Source of the DNA: an uncultured SAR86 cluster bacterium
GTDB taxonomy: Bacteria; Pseudomonadota; Gammaproteobacteria; Magnimaribacterales; AG-339-G14
Assembly: GCA_902526045.1 (NCBI GenBank)
Contig: CABZJI010000001.1
Location: 253,248 to 317,247 of the forward strand
Direction of reading: 5' to 3'
DNA length: 64,000 bases
Made by a program: the position numbers and the translations under genes
Notes under the pieces: generated by a model
The model's input: only the letters and a program-made list of their open reading frames with translations
What the model was told of the DNA's origin: nothing
Databases searched by the model: none
Part shown: piece after piece, positions 1-8,849 of the stretch
How the letters are laid out: each line of letters starts with the position of its first letter
How positions within the stretch are numbered: the first letter of the stretch is position 1

Positions 1-258
1 ATGTACAGAGCCATCATGGGCTTATATTTAGCTATTTCTTTGTACTGGATAATTGGAGCCCTTAATGAGAATGTTAAATTATCCGCCCTCTGGAGTATGT
101 TCATATTTATGATGGGTATAGGATCCGGAAGGATAATCAGTGTTTACTTGGATGGCACTCCTTCAACTATTTTTATCCTTTTCCTATCCATTGAAATAAT
201 TTCCGCAGTTTTTTGCTTATTTTTTATCTCTAGATTGAACAAGGAAGTCGAAACTTAG
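1..258 (+). CDS. DUF4345-like small membrane protein, 5' end probably outside the window
   Basis: The 85 visible residues hold about three hydrophobic segments, and the stretch around residues 1-53 (RAIMGLYLAIS, then GSGRIISVYLDG) resembles the DUF4345 family, small integral membrane proteins of unknown function. Family members are usually about 120-130 residues long, so the Met at position 1 is probably internal and a first membrane segment is cut off by the window edge. It ends 14 bases before the next gene and may be co-transcribed with it. The family assignment is from memory of its conserved GLYL and GRxxS/DG motifs. Confidence 0.55.
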   Translation: MYRAIMGLYLAISLYWIIGALNENVKLSALWSMFIFMMGIGSGRIISVYLDGTPSTIFILFLSIEIISAVFCLFFISRLNKEVET

Positions 259-272
259 CTAAAATAAAAACT

Positions 273-1124
273 ATGGAGCTTTCTAAAAAAAATTCAAATC
301 TTCATTATGTTCAAGCCGGTAAAGGTGATCCTTTGGTCTTTTTACATGGATTTCCTGATTGTGCATTTAATTATAAAGACCAGATTCAGTTTTTTAGTGA
401 CAATGGTTTTGAAGTCTACGTTCCATTAATGCCTGGTTATCACGAGGGCGATCAAGAGCTAGATACTTACCAAAGTTTAAAAATAGCTGAGGAACTATCA
501 ACATTCATTAATTCTGTTACAGACAAGCCTATTAATTTATTTGGCCATGATTGGGGAGCTTCAGCAGCTTACGGAATAGCTAACTTAATACCTGAGAAGG
601 TAGCTAAACTAATTACTGCTTCTGTCCCTTACGGCCCTGCTCTGACCAGCGCATTTTTACTTGATGGAGATCAACAAAGAAAATCTTGGTATATGTTTTT
701 TTTCCAATTGGAAATTGCTGAGATGGCTGTTGAGGCGAACGATTATGAATATATCAAGAGACTGTGGCGAGAATGGTCGCCTAATTGGTCTGATTACGAA
801 AGCTATGCTCTAGAGGCAATAAATGTTTTATCAAAGCCTGGTGTCTTAACCAGAGCTCTCAAATATTACCGCAGCACTTTTCAATCGGAATTACAGAGTG
901 AAAGGTTGAATAATTTACAAATGACCTTTACCAATAAATTTAAGATGCCTGCGCTTTATCTTCACGGAAAAAATGATGGATGCATTGCTTCTGAGCTCTC
1001 AGCTGGGATGGAAGAAAGTTTTGAAAATCTAAAATTACTTGAGATTGAAGATTGCGGTCATTTTTTGCATCTTGAGAAGCCAGATGAGATTAATAAAATT
1101 TTGTTAGATTTTCTTAAATCTTAA
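273..1124 (+). CDS. alpha/beta hydrolase, epoxide hydrolase/haloalkane dehalogenase-like
   Basis: A 283-residue cytoplasmic alpha/beta hydrolase with no signal peptide. The oxyanion loop is HGFPD (25-29). The nucleophile elbow is GHDWGA, with Asp93 as nucleophile, which places it with epoxide hydrolases, haloalkane dehalogenases and fluoroacetate dehalogenases rather than Ser-nucleophile esterases. The acid is likely the Asp in HGKNDG and the base is the His in DCGHFLHLEKP near the C-terminus. The Trp after the nucleophile is shared by dehalogenases and many epoxide hydrolases, so the substrate is open. It is followed closely by an FAD/NAD(P) oxidoreductase (11-bp gap), probably in one transcript. 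Confidence 0.8.
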   Translation: MELSKKNSNLHYVQAGKGDPLVFLHGFPDCAFNYKDQIQFFSDNGFEVYVPLMPGYHEGDQELDTYQSLKIAEELSTFINSVTDKPINLFGHDWGASAAYGIANLIPEKVAKLITASVPYGPALTSAFLLDGDQQRKSWYMFFFQLEIAEMAVEANDYEYIKRLWREWSPNWSDYESYALEAINVLSKPGVLTRALKYYRSTFQSELQSERLNNLQMTFTNKFKMPALYLHGKNDGCIASELSAGMEESFENLKLLEIEDCGHFLHLEKPDEINKILLDFLKS

Positions 1125-1135
1125 CTTTTGGCTAC

Positions 1136-2572
1136 GTGGAAAAAATATCAACAGATTATTTAGTTGTCGGTAGTGGCGCCATGGGAATGGCGTTTACAGA
1201 CGTTCTGCTAGCTGAAACTAAGGCAAACATAACAATCATTGATAAACATCATCAACCTGGAGGACATTGGAATGACGCCTATCCGTTTGTTAGATTGCAT
1301 CAACCTTCAGCCTTCTATGGAGTTAATTCAAAAAAATTGGGTAATAATTCAATTGATTCCACTGGACTTAATAAGGGACTTTATGAATTAGCAACAAACA
1401 GCGAAGTTTGCGGATACTTTGATCAAGTCATGCAAAGACAATTTATTGCTTCTGGGAGAGTGCAATACTTCCCAAGTTGTGAATATCTAGGAAATGGCAG
1501 ATTTGTATCTCTGATATCAAAAGATGAATACCAAGCAACATTTAAAAAAGAAGTGGACTCCACTTATATGAATGTCATGGTCCCATCAAAAAGACCTCCG
1601 CCATTCAAAATAGAAGGAGAGGCCAATTGTACTGCTATAAATGGATTGCCGGATTTAAAACAGCAATATAGTGATTTCGTGATAATAGGAGCTGGAAAAA
1701 CTGCTATAGACGCAATTCTTTTTCTTTTAAAAAATGGAGTTAAGCCTGATTCTATCAAATGGATAATGCCCAGAGACTCTTGGATATTAGATAGATCGCA
1801 TATCCAACCCACGCTAGAATCAGTTGGTAAATTGTTTACCAATCAAATTATCCCAGGAGCTGAATCTAAAAGCATTGATGACTTTTTTGAGAGAGTTTCT
1901 AAAGCCGGAGGTCTGCTTAGAATTGATGAAAACATTAAGCCAACCATGTATCGATGTAGCACAGTAACTAAGTCTGAGTTGAAAGAACTTAGACGTATAA
2001 AAAATGTTGTCAGAAAAGGAAGAGTAAAAATTATTAATGACAAAGAAATCTTACTTGATGGAGGTTCTATTCCAACAACTTTGGAAACATTACACATAGA
2101 TTGTGCTGGAGATGGTCTTGCAAAAAGACCGCCAAAAAAAATTTTTAGTTCAAGAAAAATAACTCTTCAGTCGGTTCGTACTTGTCAGCAAGTTTTTTCA
2201 GCAGCATTACTTGGCTTTGTTGAAGCTTCATTTGAGGAAGATGAAAAGAAAAATGAGTTATGCAAGCCCGTTCCTCACCCCAATTCAGACATAGATTTTT
2301 TGAGAAATACTATAGCGGATGCCTTGAATCAAGAAAGCTGGATAAATGAACCAATTTTGAGTAGATGGCTTGAAGAAAGTAGACTCAATCCTCAAAGCCA
2401 TATACTGAAAGGGAGTTTTGCTTTTAAGGTTCTTTCTATAATAAATAAAATACCTTTTATACAATTATCTAATAGCGCCCTTGAAGCCCAAGCTAGAGCT
2501 CAAGAAACTATCAAGCAATTATTAGAAACTGAGGAAGTGGATAACTATACGAATTCAAACAAAATCAATTGA
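1136..2572 (+). CDS. FAD/NAD(P)-binding oxidoreductase, monooxygenase-like
   Basis: A 478-residue protein beginning with GTG. An N-terminal dinucleotide-binding fold is marked by VVGSGAMG (residues 10-17) and a following acidic strand end (IIDKHHQPGGHW), the pattern of FAD-dependent flavoprotein monooxygenases. A second Rossmann motif, IIGAGKTAID, about residue 183, should bind NAD(P). A late conserved Asp-Cys-Ala-Gly-Asp stretch fits the last FAD contact. The substrate cannot be deduced. It lies just after an Asp-nucleophile hydrolase, so the two may act on one small lipophilic compound (inference). Its 3' end overlaps the convergent tesA by 8 bases. No transmembrane segment is apparent. Confidence 0.7.
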   Translation: MEKISTDYLVVGSGAMGMAFTDVLLAETKANITIIDKHHQPGGHWNDAYPFVRLHQPSAFYGVNSKKLGNNSIDSTGLNKGLYELATNSEVCGYFDQVMQRQFIASGRVQYFPSCEYLGNGRFVSLISKDEYQATFKKEVDSTYMNVMVPSKRPPPFKIEGEANCTAINGLPDLKQQYSDFVIIGAGKTAIDAILFLLKNGVKPDSIKWIMPRDSWILDRSHIQPTLESVGKLFTNQIIPGAESKSIDDFFERVSKAGGLLRIDENIKPTMYRCSTVTKSELKELRRIKNVVRKGRVKIINDKEILLDGGSIPTTLETLHIDCAGDGLAKRPPKKIFSSRKITLQSVRTCQQVFSAALLGFVEASFEEDEKKNELCKPVPHPNSDIDFLRNTIADALNQESWINEPILSRWLEESRLNPQSHILKGSFAFKVLSIINKIPFIQLSNSALEAQARAQETIKQLLETEEVDNYTNSNKIN

Positions 2573-3194
2573 ATATAATATCTTGAATTTCTTCTTTGAC
2601 TTGTTTCGAAATTAAAGGTTGAGCATTAATGTTGGGATGAATTCCATCTGGCTGCATTAGATCATCCGAAAGAGCAACATTTTCCAGCATGAATGAAATC
2701 AATTTTGCATTCGTTTCTGAAGCAACTTCAGAATAAATGTTTTCAAAAGCATCAATATATTTTTTTCCGTAATTTGGAGGAATCTTAATCTGCATAATTA
2801 TCGGAATTGATTGTTTACTTGAGATTATTGAAACTATCTTTAACAAGTTCTGTTTTATCCTCGAGATTGGATAACCACGTAAGGCATCATTTCCACCTAA
2901 TTCCACTAAAACAAAGTCAGGTTCATGCATATTTAGATCGCTGCTTATACGAGATAGTCCTCCAGAAGTAGTATCTCCAGAAATACTAGAATTAATGATC
3001 TTCAAATTTTTTCCTTCCTTTGAAAAGGAACTTTTCATTAAGGTCGTCCAATTTTGAGATTCTTTAATTCCAAATCCGGCAGAGATGCTGTCACCTAAAA
3101 TCAAAAGCTTCTTATCATCTGCAATGATAGAATTGGAGAAAATCAAAACAAAAATAAATAATTTTTTGTATCTGGAAATTTCAGGGAAACTCAT
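2565..3194 (-). CDS. tesA: arylesterase / lysophospholipase, TesA-type SGNH hydrolase
   Basis: A 209-residue SGNH/GDSL hydrolase. A signal peptide (hydrophobic core about residues 11-24, ending near IIADD) sends it to the periplasm. The four blocks are visible: GDSIS with the nucleophile Ser, the Gly of block II (SISGDTTSGG), GGND of block III, and DGIHPN near residue 185 with the catalytic Asp and His. It hydrolyses acyl-thioesters, lysophospholipids or aryl esters in the family. It is divergent from an ABC ATPase/permease pair, as E. coli tesA is from ybbA-ybbP. The start codons of the divergent genes are only 3 bases apart. Confidence 0.88.
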   Translation of the reverse strand: MSFPEISRYKKLFIFVLIFSNSIIADDKKLLILGDSISAGFGIKESQNWTTLMKSSFSKEGKNLKIINSSISGDTTSGGLSRISSDLNMHEPDFVLVELGGNDALRGYPISRIKQNLLKIVSIISSKQSIPIIMQIKIPPNYGKKYIDAFENIYSEVASETNAKLISFMLENVALSDDLMQPDGIHPNINAQPLISKQVKEEIQDIIFN

Positions 3195-3197
3195 TTA

Positions 3198-3857
3198 GTG
3201 ATTATAAAAGCAAGAAATTTGTCAAAAAAGGTTATTTTTAACGGCGAAGATATAAATATTTTAGACAATATTGATTTAGATATTTCTTCAAATACTTCGC
3301 TTGCAGTGGTCGGTCCGTCAGGATCGGGTAAATCAACTCTCTTGGGCCTTCTCGCTGGGCTGGATTCTCCTACGGGAGGGGAAATATTCTTTGACGACAT
3401 GCCTCTTCATTCCATGTCTGAAGATAGCCGCTCAAAAATTAGAAAAGAATCCGTTGCTTTTGTTTTTCAGAATTTTGAGCTGTTAGCAGGATTAACTGCT
3501 TTGGAGAATGTCATGCTTCCTTTAGAAATGAAAAATAATGGAAGAGCCAGACAGATTGCTGAAAAATATCTGAAGAAAGTGGATATGCTCAATAGGACGA
3601 TGCACTATCCTCAGCAGCTGTCGGGAGGCGAACAGCAAAGAGTTGCTATTGCCAGAGCATTTGCGTGCGAAGCAAAGGTTTTATTTTGTGATGAGCCAAC
3701 CGGAAATCTAGATTCATCAAACAGTAAGATGATTTCAGATTTACTCTTCGATGTTTTTAACGAATCAAGCACTGCTCTTATCATTGTCACTCATGACGAA
3801 GATTTAGCCGACCGATGCGATCAAAAAATTAGACTCATTGATGGAAAAATTCTATGA
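3198..3857 (+). CDS. ybbA: ABC transporter ATP-binding protein, YbbA/LolD type
   Basis: A 219-residue ABC ATPase of the MacB/LolD/YbbA class, starting with GTG. Walker A is GPSGSGKST (about 39-47), the signature is LSGGEQQRVAIARA (about 142), Walker B is VLFCDEPTGNLD, and the switch His is in VTHDED. It should drive the following FtsX-type permease, with which it shares an ATGA overlap. Its place opposite tesA matches E. coli ybbA. The role of this ABC system is not settled in any organism I know of; it acts as a mechanotransmission-type machine rather than a classical importer. Confidence 0.88.
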   Translation: MIIKARNLSKKVIFNGEDINILDNIDLDISSNTSLAVVGPSGSGKSTLLGLLAGLDSPTGGEIFFDDMPLHSMSEDSRSKIRKESVAFVFQNFELLAGLTALENVMLPLEMKNNGRARQIAEKYLKKVDMLNRTMHYPQQLSGGEQQRVAIARAFACEAKVLFCDEPTGNLDSSNSKMISDLLFDVFNESSTALIIVTHDEDLADRCDQKIRLIDGKIL

Positions 3858-6289
3858 ATGTTGTTTCCTTATCTTTAAAAATTTTCTTTCGGGAGTTCAA
3901 GTCTGGGCAATTACTGTTAATGTTTCTTTCTTTAACTCTAGCTGTTGCAATAGTTGCTTCTATCACTCTGTTCACCGATAGACTGGATCGCTCTTTGATA
4001 GCAGAGTCTCAAGTGTTTTTAGGAGGAGACCTAAAATTTGAAACAAGCGATGCAATAGAAGAATCTAATATTCCAAATTTCGAAGGACAATTTGCGAAAA
4101 TTTATGAATTCGGAAGCGTAGTCTCCAACGCAGATAACTTTCAATTAGCAGCAATAAAATCAGTTGAAGAGCCTTATCCAATTGCTGGCCAACTAGAAAT
4201 CATTAATGAAAGCTCAGAATTAGAAACTTTCACTTCACCACCTAATCAAGGAGAAATTTGGCTAGACGGACGTTTAGCTGGACTTCTAGATATTTCCATT
4301 GGTGACCAAGTTGATCTAGGATCTGCTGCTCTTATTTATTCTGGAACTATTTCTTCTGAGGCAGATCGTGGAACCGGTTCCTTTGCTTTTGCTCCAAAAG
4401 CTATTATGAATTCTGCCGATTTAGAATCGACTCAACTCATTCGGTCTGGCTCTAGAGTCCGTTACACCTATTTATTTACCTCGTCAAAAGAAGATATCGA
4501 TAAGTTAGAACAGTATTTCCAAAATATTAAACGGCCCGGGGATGATATTTTAACTCCTCAGAACAAGGAGACTCCTTTGGGCAGGGCCATTGATAGAGCT
4601 TCCAATTTTTTTCTACTAGGCGCTTTGTTAGCAATTATTTTATCTTCGCTGGCAATTGCAATTTCATCCTTTCAATTCACCAGGAGACACACTGAATACG
4701 TCGCCATCTTTAAAGCATTAGGCTTTCAACCGAAAGAAATCCGAATTACTTATTTACTGATCTTTACTTTCGTAGCTATATTTTCAATTCTCTCTGGTAT
4801 AGCTACAGGATGGATTGTTCAACTTTCTTTTTTAAGTCTTCTTAAGGAATATTTTCCTGCCAACTTGCCTCTACCTGGCCTTAATCCTTATTTTATATCA
4901 ATAGTCACAGCTTTCACGTGTTTGCTTGGTTTTGCATACCCCATGTTGAGAAATTTATTTGAGTTATCTCCAAATACAATCTTAAGAAAGACCGCTAGCA
5001 ATACAGGAAATTTTTTATCGATTGTTTATTCTCTAAGTGGACTTCTAGCTTTTTACTTCTTAATAGTTTTTTTCATCAGAGATTTTTACATCACAAATAT
5101 TATTTTCTTCTCAATATTGGCTTTCGCTCTTTTTATTTTTGGCTTGATTTACCTTATTTTTTCATTTATTAAACCCTTGGGTCTCAATCCACTGAAAACC
5201 TTTAAGATGATTGCTTTTGAATTAAGCCGCAGAAAACTTTTTAATTCATTGCAGATAGTTTCCATAACAGTAGCGATAGCTTTGAGCTTAATTGCTTACT
5301 CTTCATCAACTAATATCATCTCTTCTTGGGAGAATTCTTTACCTGAAAAAGCTCCAAATAACTTCATCTTTAACTTGTTTGATGATGAAAAGGAAAATCT
5401 AAAAGATTTTCTAGAATCAAGAGATATTGAGTTACTTCCTATCTATCCTGTGACAAGCGCAAGGTTTTTTAGAGTCGGAGAAGGTGAGGACATTGATCGA
5501 ACCTTCAATTTTACGTGGATGGAAGAATTACCCGAGGGTAATAAAATTGTTTCAGGAGAGTGGTTTAATCAGTCAAGCAATGGAGTTTCTATTTCAATTG
5601 AAATAGCAGAAAGATATAACTTAAAGCTCAACGATGAAATAGAAATTGACGTAGCAGGAAAAAGAATCAGTAGCTTTATTCAAAGCATAAGAGAAGTAAA
5701 TTGGGAGAACTTTAGCCCTAATTTTTTTGCTATCGGTAATACAGAGGACTTTTCTGATTTATCTCCTACGTACATCACTTCTTTTCATGTTCCTGAAAAC
5801 AAAAAAATGGTTACTACAGAGCTTGTAAAACAATTTCCGACTAGCTCTGTCATTTCTCTTGAAAATTTAATTCAAGAAATTCAATCAATTATTTCTAAAG
5901 TTTCGCAAGCTTTGACTCTTATTTTAGGACTAACTCTACTGTCAGCTTTATTTCTAATGTTGGCTACGATCCAAGAAAGCTATAAGCAAAGAGAGAAACA
6001 GAATGCCATTTTAAAAACTTTAGGTTTAAACAGAACCATCATGCAAAAAAATACTTTTTTGGAGTATTTAACCATCGGATTATTCGCTGGAGGATTAGGA
6101 GGTCTGCTTGCCTTGATTGCGACATATTTGATAGAAACGTTGGTTTTTGAAATAGATCCGACCGTTTATTGGGATATTCTTTTACTGGGAATTTTAAGTG
6201 CGGTAGTCATCATAGGAATTATTTCGGCAATTTTTACATTTTATCTTTCCACAAAAACTCCAAAGGATGTTTTCAGTAGAGTTTCATGA
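3854..6289 (+). CDS. ybbP: ABC transporter permease with two FtsX domains, YbbP type
   Basis: An 811-residue membrane protein with the YbbP layout: one N-terminal membrane helix, a large periplasmic region (about 45-240), a three-helix FtsX block (about 250-370), a further hydrophobic block (about 390-445), a second periplasmic region (about 490-680), and a last FtsX block with LKTLGLNR in the coupling region. It works with the upstream ATPase. The start overlaps the ATPase stop as ATGA, implying translational coupling, and its own stop overlaps the next start in the same way, so three genes form one operon. Confidence 0.85.
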   Translation: MNVVSLSLKIFFREFKSGQLLLMFLSLTLAVAIVASITLFTDRLDRSLIAESQVFLGGDLKFETSDAIEESNIPNFEGQFAKIYEFGSVVSNADNFQLAAIKSVEEPYPIAGQLEIINESSELETFTSPPNQGEIWLDGRLAGLLDISIGDQVDLGSAALIYSGTISSEADRGTGSFAFAPKAIMNSADLESTQLIRSGSRVRYTYLFTSSKEDIDKLEQYFQNIKRPGDDILTPQNKETPLGRAIDRASNFFLLGALLAIILSSLAIAISSFQFTRRHTEYVAIFKALGFQPKEIRITYLLIFTFVAIFSILSGIATGWIVQLSFLSLLKEYFPANLPLPGLNPYFISIVTAFTCLLGFAYPMLRNLFELSPNTILRKTASNTGNFLSIVYSLSGLLAFYFLIVFFIRDFYITNIIFFSILAFALFIFGLIYLIFSFIKPLGLNPLKTFKMIAFELSRRKLFNSLQIVSITVAIALSLIAYSSSTNIISSWENSLPEKAPNNFIFNLFDDEKENLKDFLESRDIELLPIYPVTSARFFRVGEGEDIDRTFNFTWMEELPEGNKIVSGEWFNQSSNGVSISIEIAERYNLKLNDEIEIDVAGKRISSFIQSIREVNWENFSPNFFAIGNTEDFSDLSPTYITSFHVPENKKMVTTELVKQFPTSSVISLENLIQEIQSIISKVSQALTLILGLTLLSALFLMLATIQESYKQREKQNAILKTLGLNRTIMQKNTFLEYLTIGLFAGGLGGLLALIATYLIETLVFEIDPTVYWDILLLGILSAVVIIGIISAIFTFYLSTKTPKDVFSRVS

Positions 6290-6912
6290 GCTCAAGCGTC
6301 AAATCAGGTCCAATTCCAGCTGGTCGTCTTCAAAGAGGAAGCTCTAGCTCAGACAATCATATTTCAAAGTTCCGTCAGGTTCTTATCAGGCATGGTTTGA
6401 CCATGACTGTGATAGCAGTTATTTGTCTCTTCGCACCATTCATTTTGGATGGTTTTAATTCTTCTTTAGATAAGTTTTTTATTTTACCTTCAAGATATTT
6501 TGTATGGTTTTTAGGTGTAGCTTTATTTATCTTTGGGTATTTAAAATTCACCAAAAAATATCTCAATGTGCGTCAAATTGCTTGGATTAGTTATCTATTC
6601 CTAATTTCAGTTTTTGAGGAAATTGGTTTTAGGCTTGGATTACCGCTTCTTTTTACCTCTGAATTCATTGGCATAGACACTTTTTGGATAGGCGTTATTC
6701 TGAGTAATTTAATATTCGCATCAATTCATTACTTCACGCTGCGTTGGAAAATCACAGCATGTGTATTCACATTTTTAGGCGGCATGGGCTTTAGTCGACT
6801 TTTTTCGGTAACAGACGATTTGGCTTTAGTGATATTGATTCATTGGGCTGTAACTTTTTTAAACACACCATCTGCTCCAAAAGGTTTGAATAATTTAAAT
6901 TTAAAAAATTAA
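6286..6912 (+). CDS. CPBP family intramembrane glutamic protease
   Basis: A 208-residue membrane protein with the CPBP/Rce1-type protease motifs: EEIGFR (Glu111, Glu112, Arg116), the FxxxH motif FASIH (His148), and a third His in ILIHW (His186). About five to six membrane segments follow a Ser-rich N-terminal tail (1-30) predicted to be cytosolic. CPBP proteins cleave prenylated proteins in eukaryotes and process peptides or act as immunity or partner proteins in bacteria. It overlaps the ABC permease stop by 4 bases, so it is transcribed with YbbAP; this linkage may point to its substrate or partner (inference). Confidence 0.8.
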   Translation: MSSSVKSGPIPAGRLQRGSSSSDNHISKFRQVLIRHGLTMTVIAVICLFAPFILDGFNSSLDKFFILPSRYFVWFLGVALFIFGYLKFTKKYLNVRQIAWISYLFLISVFEEIGFRLGLPLLFTSEFIGIDTFWIGVILSNLIFASIHYFTLRWKITACVFTFLGGMGFSRLFSVTDDLALVILIHWAVTFLNTPSAPKGLNNLNLKN

Positions 6913-6956
6913 TTTAATAAAAAGCTTTTTGATCCTTTTTTCTGCTTGAAGATTCA

Positions 6957-6974
6957 TTGACATCATAAATGTCA
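6957..6974 (+). promoter_or_regulatory. TTGACA box inside a 6-bp inverted repeat upstream of the dehalogenase gene
   Basis: A perfect -35-like TTGACA (6957-6962) overlaps a perfect inverted repeat TGACAT-N5-ATGTCA (6958-6974). It lies 18 bases before the dehalogenase ATG at 6993. No good -10 box fits between this TTGACA and the start codon at normal spacing, so it may be an operator rather than the promoter itself. Confidence 0.3.
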
Positions 6975-6992
6975 TTATTTTAAGGTTTATTC

Positions 6993-8117
6993 ATGAGTCG
7001 CTCGCTATCGGTTATCTTATTAATAGTTGCAATTTCCATTGCTTCAATTTTTTACCTATCAAATCAAAAACCTGAAATAAATTACGATAGATTTAATCTA
7101 GTTTCTCCAGGGATTTTAAGAACTCCTGATGAGAGATTTAAAAATTTAAAAGATTACCCTTTCAAAGAAAATTACATGACGATTGAGGATACAAGAATTC
7201 ATTATCTTGATGAAGGACCAAAAAATGGAGAGATTATTTATCTTCTTCATGGGGAGCCGGCATGGAGTTATTTATTTAGAAAAATGATTCCTGTTCTGGT
7301 TGATGCAGGTTATCGAGTTATCGCACCGGACATGGTCGGTTTTGGAAAATCTGACAAATATATCTCCGTGGAAGACTACACCCATCAAATGCATGTAGAT
7401 AAGATGACTCAATTGATAGTGGAGTTAGACCTGCAAAACATCACAGCACATGTGCATGATTGGGGTGGGCTTGTTGGACTTAGAGTTGTTGCTGAAGAGC
7501 CGGATAGATTCTCTAGAATTATTGCTTCAAATACTTCCTTGATAGCTACTGGAAGGGGTCTTCTTAATGATATGTTTAGTTTCATAGCTTATCCTCTTTT
7601 TAAATTTGCAATATGGTTTCAAGGACCAGCAACTTGGGAAGAATTTATTGGTGGCAGTGGATTTGCAGGGTGGATAAGGTATTCAAAATCAACTGATAAT
7701 ATTGACATTGGCGGCATTATGCAGATTCTTGGTACTGTTTCAGAAAGTGAAAGAGTTGGATATGAAGCTCCTTATCCCAATGCAACCTATAAAGCGGGAG
7801 CTCAAATATTTCCTTATTTAATTCCAAGTGAATTAAGAAAAAATGAAAAAGCTTACAGGGATGTTTTTGAGAAATGGGATAAACCGTTTTTAATTGCCAA
7901 CAGTGATAATGATCCCGTCACAAGTAACAATCCTAGGTTGGTAGAGATGCTAAAAAGGGTGCCAACAGCTGAAGAGATCGTCATTAAAGGACCCGGCCAT
8001 TTTATTCAAGAGGAAGCAGGTCCTGAATACGCCCAATTAATAATTGATTTTATAAACGGGAATCCTAAAGGCTTTGCAATGGAAAAAAAATTAGATAACT
8101 TTTTGAAATTAGACTAA
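6993..8117 (+). CDS. haloalkane dehalogenase, subfamily I-like, membrane-anchored
   Basis: A 374-residue alpha/beta hydrolase. The oxyanion motif HGEPAW (86-91) and following SYLFRKMIP are typical of haloalkane dehalogenases of the DhlA/HLD-I branch. The nucleophile is Asp156 in HDWGG, with the halide-binding Trp157 next to it. The acid Asp lies in NSDNDPV and the base His in GPGHFIQEE. These enzymes replace a carbon-bound halogen with hydroxyl. Residues 4-24 form a hydrophobic segment without an obvious cleavage site, so the enzyme is probably anchored in the inner membrane or exported; this is unusual because characterised enzymes of this branch are mostly cytoplasmic. Followed by 105 bases with no gene. 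Confidence 0.85.
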   Translation: MSRSLSVILLIVAISIASIFYLSNQKPEINYDRFNLVSPGILRTPDERFKNLKDYPFKENYMTIEDTRIHYLDEGPKNGEIIYLLHGEPAWSYLFRKMIPVLVDAGYRVIAPDMVGFGKSDKYISVEDYTHQMHVDKMTQLIVELDLQNITAHVHDWGGLVGLRVVAEEPDRFSRIIASNTSLIATGRGLLNDMFSFIAYPLFKFAIWFQGPATWEEFIGGSGFAGWIRYSKSTDNIDIGGIMQILGTVSESERVGYEAPYPNATYKAGAQIFPYLIPSELRKNEKAYRDVFEKWDKPFLIANSDNDPVTSNNPRLVEMLKRVPTAEEIVIKGPGHFIQEEAGPEYAQLIIDFINGNPKGFAMEKKLDNFLKLD

Positions 8118-8222
8118 CTAAAGAATCACCCTCTCATGATTTTTGCTATGAATATCAGGAATACTTTCGCTGAAAATAATTTTCCGATTGAAATTAAGTG
8201 TATTGCTGATCTTGAATAAAAC

Positions 8223-8705
8223 TTAATCGATATCAACAACTTTTTTCTTGTGCAATCTAGTTTCAGCTAATAAATCGCTCATGTACTCTTGAAAGAATAT
8301 GATTTTTTTTTCTTTCAACCTCATTACCATTGCGTAGTTATTGTTGTATTCTCCATTTATACCATCTGCTTCTCCCTCAATAGTAAAAACGACCATATCT
8401 CCACCAGCTATTCTGTTAGTTATGTTTAGAGTGATGCCATTGGGCAAAACTGCAGGTATAACCTCGTTCAACCAGATTGATTCATAAGTTTCTTTGTTAT
8501 ATTTCTTACAAATCTCACAGATGCCCATAAATTCAAATTCAAAATCTTCATGAATTAATTCCATCGCTACTTCTGGATTGGATAAAATATTAGCCCAGAA
8601 ACTATCTACAACTTTTAAATTTTGTTCTTCAAGTTTATGACCATCAGCCATTATGATTGAAGGCAATACAAACAGAATTAAAAAAAATATCTTTAAAAAC
8701 TTCAT
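8223..8705 (-). CDS. secreted NTF2/SnoaL-like protein
   Basis: A 160-residue protein with a clear signal peptide (residues 1-20, ending IIMADG). The mature part has the pattern of a SnoaL/NTF2-like cone: an N-terminal helix (VVDSFWANIL), a second helix with the IHEDFEFEF strand, and alternating strands later (GGDMVVFTIEGEADG, NYAMVMRLKEKKI). A Cys-x2-Cys pair (ICEIC, about 62-66) could form a disulfide in the periplasm. Family members are ketosteroid-isomerase-like enzymes or ligand binders; no catalytic residues can be assigned. It follows tRNA-Phe on the same strand with a 55-base gap. Confidence 0.55.
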   Translation of the reverse strand: MKFLKIFFLILFVLPSIIMADGHKLEEQNLKVVDSFWANILSNPEVAMELIHEDFEFEFMGICEICKKYNKETYESIWLNEVIPAVLPNGITLNITNRIAGGDMVVFTIEGEADGINGEYNNNYAMVMRLKEKKIIFFQEYMSDLLAETRLHKKKVVDID

Positions 8706-8760
8706 AGCACATCCTTGTCTTAGAGATATAAGATATCATGAAAGAAACCCGAATAGAAAA

Positions 8761-8836
8761 TGGTGCCCAGAGGTGGAATCGAACCACCGACACAAGGATT
8801 TTCAGTCCTTTGCTCTACCAACTGAGCTATCTGGGC
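8761..8836 (-). tRNA. tRNA-Phe (GAA)
   Basis: A complete 76-base cloverleaf reads on the minus strand from 8836 to 8761. The acceptor stem GCCCAGA pairs with TCTGGGC, the D-arm is TAGCTCAGTTGGTAGAG, the anticodon loop is CTGAAAA with anticodon GAA, the T-arm holds GGTTCGATTCC, and the 3' CCA is encoded in the DNA. It reads phenylalanine codons. A strong promoter lies directly upstream. No clear intrinsic terminator follows, so the transcript may run on into the NTF2-like gene. Confidence 0.97.
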
Positions 8837-8849
8837 AATCGAGCGCACA

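Noticed and set aside
6922-6933. AAAAAGCTTTTT palindrome followed by a T-rich stretch after the CPBP gene, as an intrinsic terminator.
   Set aside because: The stem has no loop and only one GC step each side; too weak to call in such AT-rich DNA.
8136-8219. A 27-codon open frame (ATG to TAA) in the gap after the dehalogenase gene.
   Set aside because: Too short, no ribosome-binding site, no recognisable motif; AT-rich gaps give such frames by chance.
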